From contig JADBJJ010000025.1 in NCBI GenBank assembly GCA_014874475.1, positions 1-64,000 of the forward strand: a stretch of 64,000 bases of DNA, in the 5' to 3' direction. A program made the translations under genes and the position numbers. The notes beneath the pieces are model-generated. The model worked only from the letters and a program-made list of their open reading frames with translations. It was not told the DNA's origin and ran no database searches. How positions within the stretch are numbered: position 1 is the first letter of the stretch; each line of letters begins with the position of its first letter. Source of the stretch: Chloroflexota bacterium (GTDB lineage Bacteria; Chloroflexota; Anaerolineae; B4-G1; DUEL01). Positions 60,270-64,000 of this stretch are shown in pieces.

Positions 60270-61195
60270 TGACTCTCTGCTCTATGCGACCACGCCCGCA
60301 GAACCTGCCGGATGGCCTCCTGCCATTCAGGGGCGGCGCCCCGCATCCGCCGCCGCATCCCGGCGTGGACCAGCATCCGGGCCAGGCGGCGGGTTGCGGG
60401 TCCGTGATGGCGGGTATAGAGCCGCGCCCGGCTGGTCCACAGATGGACGAAAGATGAGACGGGGACCTGGCCTGTGGAGCCGCCAGCGTGATGGACAACT
60501 TGCGCCGCGGGGACGCAGAGAGCCCGCCAGCCGGCCCGCCGCATCCGCCAGCACCAGTCTATCTCTTCGCAGTAGATGCGGTATTCTTCATCCAGCAGCC
60601 CCACCTGCTCCACCGCTTCTGTGCGAACCATCATCGTCGCTCCCAGCGGATGGTCCACGAAGAAGGGAATTTTCCCATCGTAGAGGCGGCGCGGGTAGCG
60701 GCCGTTCAGACGGGTCTCATAGAGACGCGCGGGCATCGGGAAGAGGTCAAAGGCCAACTGGACCAGTCCCGGAAAGCGGAAGGCGGAATGCTGAAGGGAG
60801 CCATTGGGGTAGAGGAGTTTTGCTCCAGCGACCCCAACCTGGGAATGGGCCTCCATTGCGGCGATGAGGGCCGTCGTTGCGCCGGGGAGAACTTCGGTAT
60901 CGGGGTTCAGCAGCCAGAAGTAGCGCGGCGGGGCGGCGGCGAGGGCCGCGCGCATAGCCTCGTTGTTGGCCGCGGCGAATCCGGCATTATCCTGGCGGGC
61001 GAGCAGGTGTACGGTCGGGAACTCCCGCACGACCATATCCGGCGTGCCGTCGGAGGAGCCGTTGTCCACGACCCAGACTTCGGCCTTCAGGTCCGCGCGG
61101 GTCAGGTCGCTCAGGAGGGCACGCAGGCAGGCCGCCAGCAGATCGCGCACGTTCCAACTGACGATGATGACGGTGAGCAGGGGATGGGCTGGCAT
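60266..61195 (-). CDS. Family 2 glycosyltransferase (rhamnosyltransferase-like)
   Basis: A 309-residue GT-A enzyme: VIIVSWNVRDLL, WVVDNGSSDGT, RQDNAGFAAANNEA, LLNPDTEVLPGA and later FFVDHPLGATMMVR and YCEEIDWCWRMRRAGW. These match WbbL/rhamnosyltransferase-type proteins that add sugars to cell-surface polymers. It is the first gene of a three-gene run with the uracil glycosylase and a second glycosyltransferase. Confidence 0.88.
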   Translation of the reverse strand: MPAHPLLTVIIVSWNVRDLLAACLRALLSDLTRADLKAEVWVVDNGSSDGTPDMVVREFPTVHLLARQDNAGFAAANNEAMRAALAAAPPRYFWLLNPDTEVLPGATTALIAAMEAHSQVGVAGAKLLYPNGSLQHSAFRFPGLVQLAFDLFPMPARLYETRLNGRYPRRLYDGKIPFFVDHPLGATMMVRTEAVEQVGLLDEEYRIYCEEIDWCWRMRRAGWRALCVPAAQVVHHAGGSTGQVPVSSFVHLWTSRARLYTRHHGPATRRLARMLVHAGMRRRMRGAAPEWQEAIRQVLRAWSHRAESQ

Positions 61196-61323
61196 AGGAC
61201 TCCCGATACGCCCGGCGCAGGCCGGGCACGAAAATTCAACTTGTAAGGATACACGACTTTTTTATTTTGCACAAATGGGCAGTGGGCCGAGGAACCCTCT
61301 TTTCCCATCCGATGATGGCGGTG

Positions 61324-61351
61324 TTGACTCTTGAGCGAGAGGATATATACT
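61324..61351 (+). promoter_or_regulatory. Promoter of the short exported protein
   Basis: TTGACT, 16 bases, TATACT (or 18 bases to TACTAT); start near 61358, about 60 bases before the ATG at 61418. Confidence 0.6.
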
Positions 61352-61417
61352 ATAACCGGGTGTGACGATGCTTCCCCTGGTTTTACACCAAGTTACCAGG
61401 AACACCGAAGGAGTTTT

Positions 61418-61894
61418 ATGAAAGCCCACTTTCTCAGACATATGCTCCCGCTGGTCATTGGCCTGGCTATTGGCCTCCTGGTCGCCAGCCAGGTCAACGC
61501 CTTCCTGGGAATCACGTGCCTCCAGAAAGACCTCCCTACCGAGTCTCGCCCTATCGGGCCGCCTGTCGTTGGAACGCCGGAGCCCCTGATGCCGGTGGAG
61601 GCCGTCATCCTTCCAGCCAGCGCGCGGCAGGACGACCTGTACGTTCGGGCAGCCGAAGCGCTGGCCGATGCGCTGGAGGAGCGGAGCGGGGTGCGTCCGC
61701 GGGTTCTGGAGGCTCCCGCCGCGGCTCCGCCGGGGCCTACCATTATGGTCGGCACCCGAAGTGGTCTCCGTTACGAAGGTGACCTCGCCATCGTCACCCC
61801 TGACGGATTTAGTCTGATCGCGATGGCTTCGCGCAACGATGGAAACGGCCCACCGGACGCTGGAGGTGTACCGTTGCTGACTGGTGGTCCGTAG
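61418..61894 (+). CDS. Short exported/membrane-anchored protein, possibly truncated
   Basis: A 158-residue protein with an N-terminal hydrophobic segment (about 8-26, MLPLVIGLAIGLLVASQ) that may be an uncleaved anchor. Residues about 60-145 form an alpha/beta unit (VILPASARQDDLYVRAAEALADAL, GPTIMVGTRSG, AIVTPDGFSLIAMAS) reminiscent of the small N-terminal domain of some GH67/GH20-like glycosidases. The following catalytic domain is missing, so it may be a truncation or a stand-alone accessory. The ATG follows GAAGGAG. It precedes the MalT-like regulator by 46 bases. Confidence 0.55.
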   Translation: MKAHFLRHMLPLVIGLAIGLLVASQVNAFLGITCLQKDLPTESRPIGPPVVGTPEPLMPVEAVILPASARQDDLYVRAAEALADALEERSGVRPRVLEAPAAAPPGPTIMVGTRSGLRYEGDLAIVTPDGFSLIAMASRNDGNGPPDAGGVPLLTGGP

Positions 61895-61940
61895 GCAGCG
61901 CGAACCTGATGCTCTGAGGGCGATGCAGAAGTAAGTATCT

Positions 61941-64000
61941 ATGTACCGAGGGATGCCTCTCGTCCGGGCCAAACTGGTCCCACCCCGGCTGCACTCCCGG
62001 GTGCTGTCTCGGGAACGGCTGACGCGCCGATTGCTGGAAGGGCTGGAGTACCGGCTGACCGTTGTACAGGCTGGCGCGGGATACGGCAAGACCACTGCCC
62101 TGGCCACTCTGGCCGAAAGCGGGTACCCGCTTGTCTGGTATCATCTGGACCCGGAGGACGCGGACGTTTCGGTTTTTCTCCGGCATTTGGTCTATGGCTT
62201 GCAAATCCGCTTTCCGGACCTTTCCGAAGATTTACTGGCCCTTTTAGATATCCGAGAAGAGAGCGAGCGAACCTTTTGGGGCAGTCTTGTGGATATACTG
62301 GCCAACGAACTGATGCCCCACGTGCGCAGCCCCACTCTCCTGATTCTGGATGATGTCCATCATTTGAACAGTGCCCCGGAAACCCTCAACGCGCTGGACC
62401 GGTGGATAGACCGATGTCCGCCGGACCTGCATATGGTGATCTCCACCCGCTATCCCCTACAGGTGCCCTCGCTGGCCCGTCGGCGGGCGTATGGAGAGGT
62501 GCTGGAGATAGGTGAGGAGGAGTTAGCCTTTACCTCTCAAGAGATCGCTCAGTTATTTGAAAAATATGGAGTGCCTCTGGAGCCGCGGGAGGTTGCCCTC
62601 CTGGCCGATTGCACCGAGGGCTGGGCCATTGCCCTCCAGTTACTCTGGCACGAGTGGAAAGAAGGGAAAATATCAGTAGCCCAGGCATTAGAGAAAAGCA
62701 TCCGTCCGGGGAAACCTCTGTTTGATTATCTGGCCCAGGAATTCCTGGCCCGTCAGCCGAAGGAAGTACGGGAGTTCCTGCTTTTCACCGCCGTCTTGCG
62801 TGACCTGACTCCCTCCATATGCGATGCTCTCCGTGAGGCGACCGATAGCGCTCGCATATTGCGCGATCTCTCAGAAGCAGGTCTTTTCCTGGTGGAGATG
62901 GGAGAGGGACATATGCGGTATCATCACCTCTTCCGCCGTTTCCTCTACCATCAACACTCGCCGGAAGTGCTTCAGGCCCTGCACCGGAAGGCCGCACTAT
63001 GTTATCAACAGGTGGGGCAACTGGAGGAAAGCGTAGAGCATTTCCTGGCGGCGAGGGCATTTGAGGAGGCGGCGCACCTTCTTGGCCAGATCGGACGCGC
63101 ACTGGTCTATTCGGGACGGCTGGATACGCTGATGGGATGGCTGAGCGCTTTGCCTCCGGCCATGCTGGAACAGTATCCGGTTCTTCTCACTTATCTGGGA
63201 GACATCGCCCGCCTGCGCAGCCGTTTTGATGAAGCATTGCAGTGGTATCAGCAAGCCGAACGGTGGTGCCGTAGCCGGGGAGACATCCGAGGGACCGGCC
63301 AGGCCCTGCGGGGAATGGCGCGTATCTACCTGGATACGGTGAACCCTCGCCAGGCAGAGGTGTTTCTCCAGGAAGCTCTTCGCCTGAGCGATGGCCTGGA
63401 GGATCGGGAAAGTCGGGCCCGCCTGCTGGAGTTGTTGGCGGAGAATCAACTCAACCTGGGCCGCCCCGAGGAGGCGGAGCGGCTGCGGGCTCAGGCAGTG
63501 CTGCTGCGGGCAGAAGGCCCGGGAGAAGCCGAACTCTCCGTGCGCATCCTTTTGCGTACCGGTCGGCTGGATGAGGCTCGGTATATCCTTGAAGAACGGG
63601 CCCGGGTTGAAGAGCGGGAGCCCGTTCTGCGGCCTCGCGCCCATCGGGAGACTTTCCTGTTGCTTTCCCTGATCCTGGCCTTCCAGGGGGAGGGAGAGAA
63701 AGCGGCGGAATACGCTGTCAAGGGCACCGAGCGTGGGCAGGCTTTGGGCTCCCCCTTCGTGACCGCAGTGGGGTATATGCGCCGGGGGCATGCCTGGCTC
63801 TTGAAAGATGACCCTCGCAGTTACACCGAAGCCTGCGCCTGCTATCAGAAGGCTCTTGGTCTGGGGGATGCTCTGAACGTCCCGCGCCTCCAGGTGGAAG
63901 CCTACTGGGGGCTCTGTCGGGCCCATGGATTCCACGGTGCCCTGGATATAGCCCAGCAGGCCGCCGAAGCAGGCATAGCCATCGCCCAGCAGGCCGGTGA
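61941..64000 (+). CDS. MalT/LuxR-type STAND ATPase regulator (partial)
   Basis: An open frame runs at least 686 codons off the right edge. The N-terminus (PLVRAKLVPPRLHSRVLSRERL) is the MalT-type opening. The P-loop is AGAGYGKTT (about residues 45-53), Walker B is LLILDDVHHL, and the sensor region is STRYPLQ. From about residue 400 tetratricopeptide-like helical pairs follow (LLTYLGDIARLRSRFDEALQWYQQAE). The expected C-terminal LuxR HTH lies beyond the window. Such proteins bind an inducer through the repeat domain and switch on transcription. An ATG four codons downstream is an alternative start. Confidence 0.85.
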   Translation, partial: MYRGMPLVRAKLVPPRLHSRVLSRERLTRRLLEGLEYRLTVVQAGAGYGKTTALATLAESGYPLVWYHLDPEDADVSVFLRHLVYGLQIRFPDLSEDLLALLDIREESERTFWGSLVDILANELMPHVRSPTLLILDDVHHLNSAPETLNALDRWIDRCPPDLHMVISTRYPLQVPSLARRRAYGEVLEIGEEELAFTSQEIAQLFEKYGVPLEPREVALLADCTEGWAIALQLLWHEWKEGKISVAQALEKSIRPGKPLFDYLAQEFLARQPKEVREFLLFTAVLRDLTPSICDALREATDSARILRDLSEAGLFLVEMGEGHMRYHHLFRRFLYHQHSPEVLQALHRKAALCYQQVGQLEESVEHFLAARAFEEAAHLLGQIGRALVYSGRLDTLMGWLSALPPAMLEQYPVLLTYLGDIARLRSRFDEALQWYQQAERWCRSRGDIRGTGQALRGMARIYLDTVNPRQAEVFLQEALRLSDGLEDRESRARLLELLAENQLNLGRPEEAERLRAQAVLLRAEGPGEAELSVRILLRTGRLDEARYILEERARVEEREPVLRPRAHRETFLLLSLILAFQGEGEKAAEYAVKGTERGQALGSPFVTAVGYMRRGHAWLLKDDPRSYTEACACYQKALGLGDALNVPRLQVEAYWGLCRAHGFHGALDIAQQAAEAGIAIAQQAG

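Overview
The window looks like a chromosomal stretch of a GC-rich, Gram-positive-like (monoderm) member of the Chloroflexota, probably close to Anaerolineae or Thermoflexia. This rests on gene content: Thr-Pro-rich exported proteins, a giant DUF11-repeat surface protein ending in a YLPLVLR tail, MalT-like regulators, paired TrkA proteins, M42/M29 aminopeptidases and DUF2089/SHOCT-like small proteins. No rRNA, tRNA, CRISPR array or prophage was seen. The only mobile trace is a transposase fragment at the left edge.

Layout. 1-2.4 kb: transposase N-terminus, EcfT, and a two-gene TrkA potassium-regulation pair. 2.4-7.7 kb (minus): a putative envelope-stress/efflux module made of a DUF2089 regulator, a small protein, a LiaX/YvlB-like DUF4097 protein, two overlapping MFS transporters and a SHOCT-like protein. 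7.9-25.6 kb (plus): a cell-surface locus with an ECF sigma factor and FecR-type anti-sigma factor, two paralogous Thr-Pro/Pro-rich surface proteins with LPXTG-like tails, three tandem response regulators, and a 4200-residue protein with about 25 DUF11-type repeats and one inserted LamG-like domain. 25.9-31.7 kb: a membrane protein with PP2C-like and propeller-like parts, ClpC (minus) and a Thr-Pro-rich membrane protein.

31.8-40.8 kb (plus): a peptidase island (three M42, one M29, one M28 lipoprotein, one M24), interrupted by a UDP-glucuronate decarboxylase-like epimerase and an orphan DNA methyltransferase. 40.8-51.5 kb (minus): substrate-binding lipoprotein, sulfite-oxidase-like protein, SSB, class II aldolase, RmlC-like epimerase, carbamate kinase with two different carbamoyltransferases, then a sensor kinase next to a lytic transglycosylase. 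52-58.6 kb (minus): a SpeD-SpeE fusion, a decayed HicB antitoxin, and a proteostasis run Hsp20-Lon-receiver-PHP/AlbA. 58.8-64 kb: two GT2 glycosyltransferases around a type 5 uracil-DNA glycosylase, a short exported protein, and a MalT-type regulator that runs off the right edge.

The most interesting points are the 7.9-25.6 kb surface locus with its own sigma/anti-sigma pair and mosaic giant protein, the shared EGK(I/L)T helical module in three neighbouring genes of the 2.4-7.7 kb region, the Hsp20-Lon-receiver-PHP/AlbA operon, and two strong consensus promoters placed so close to start codons that the messages should be nearly leaderless.
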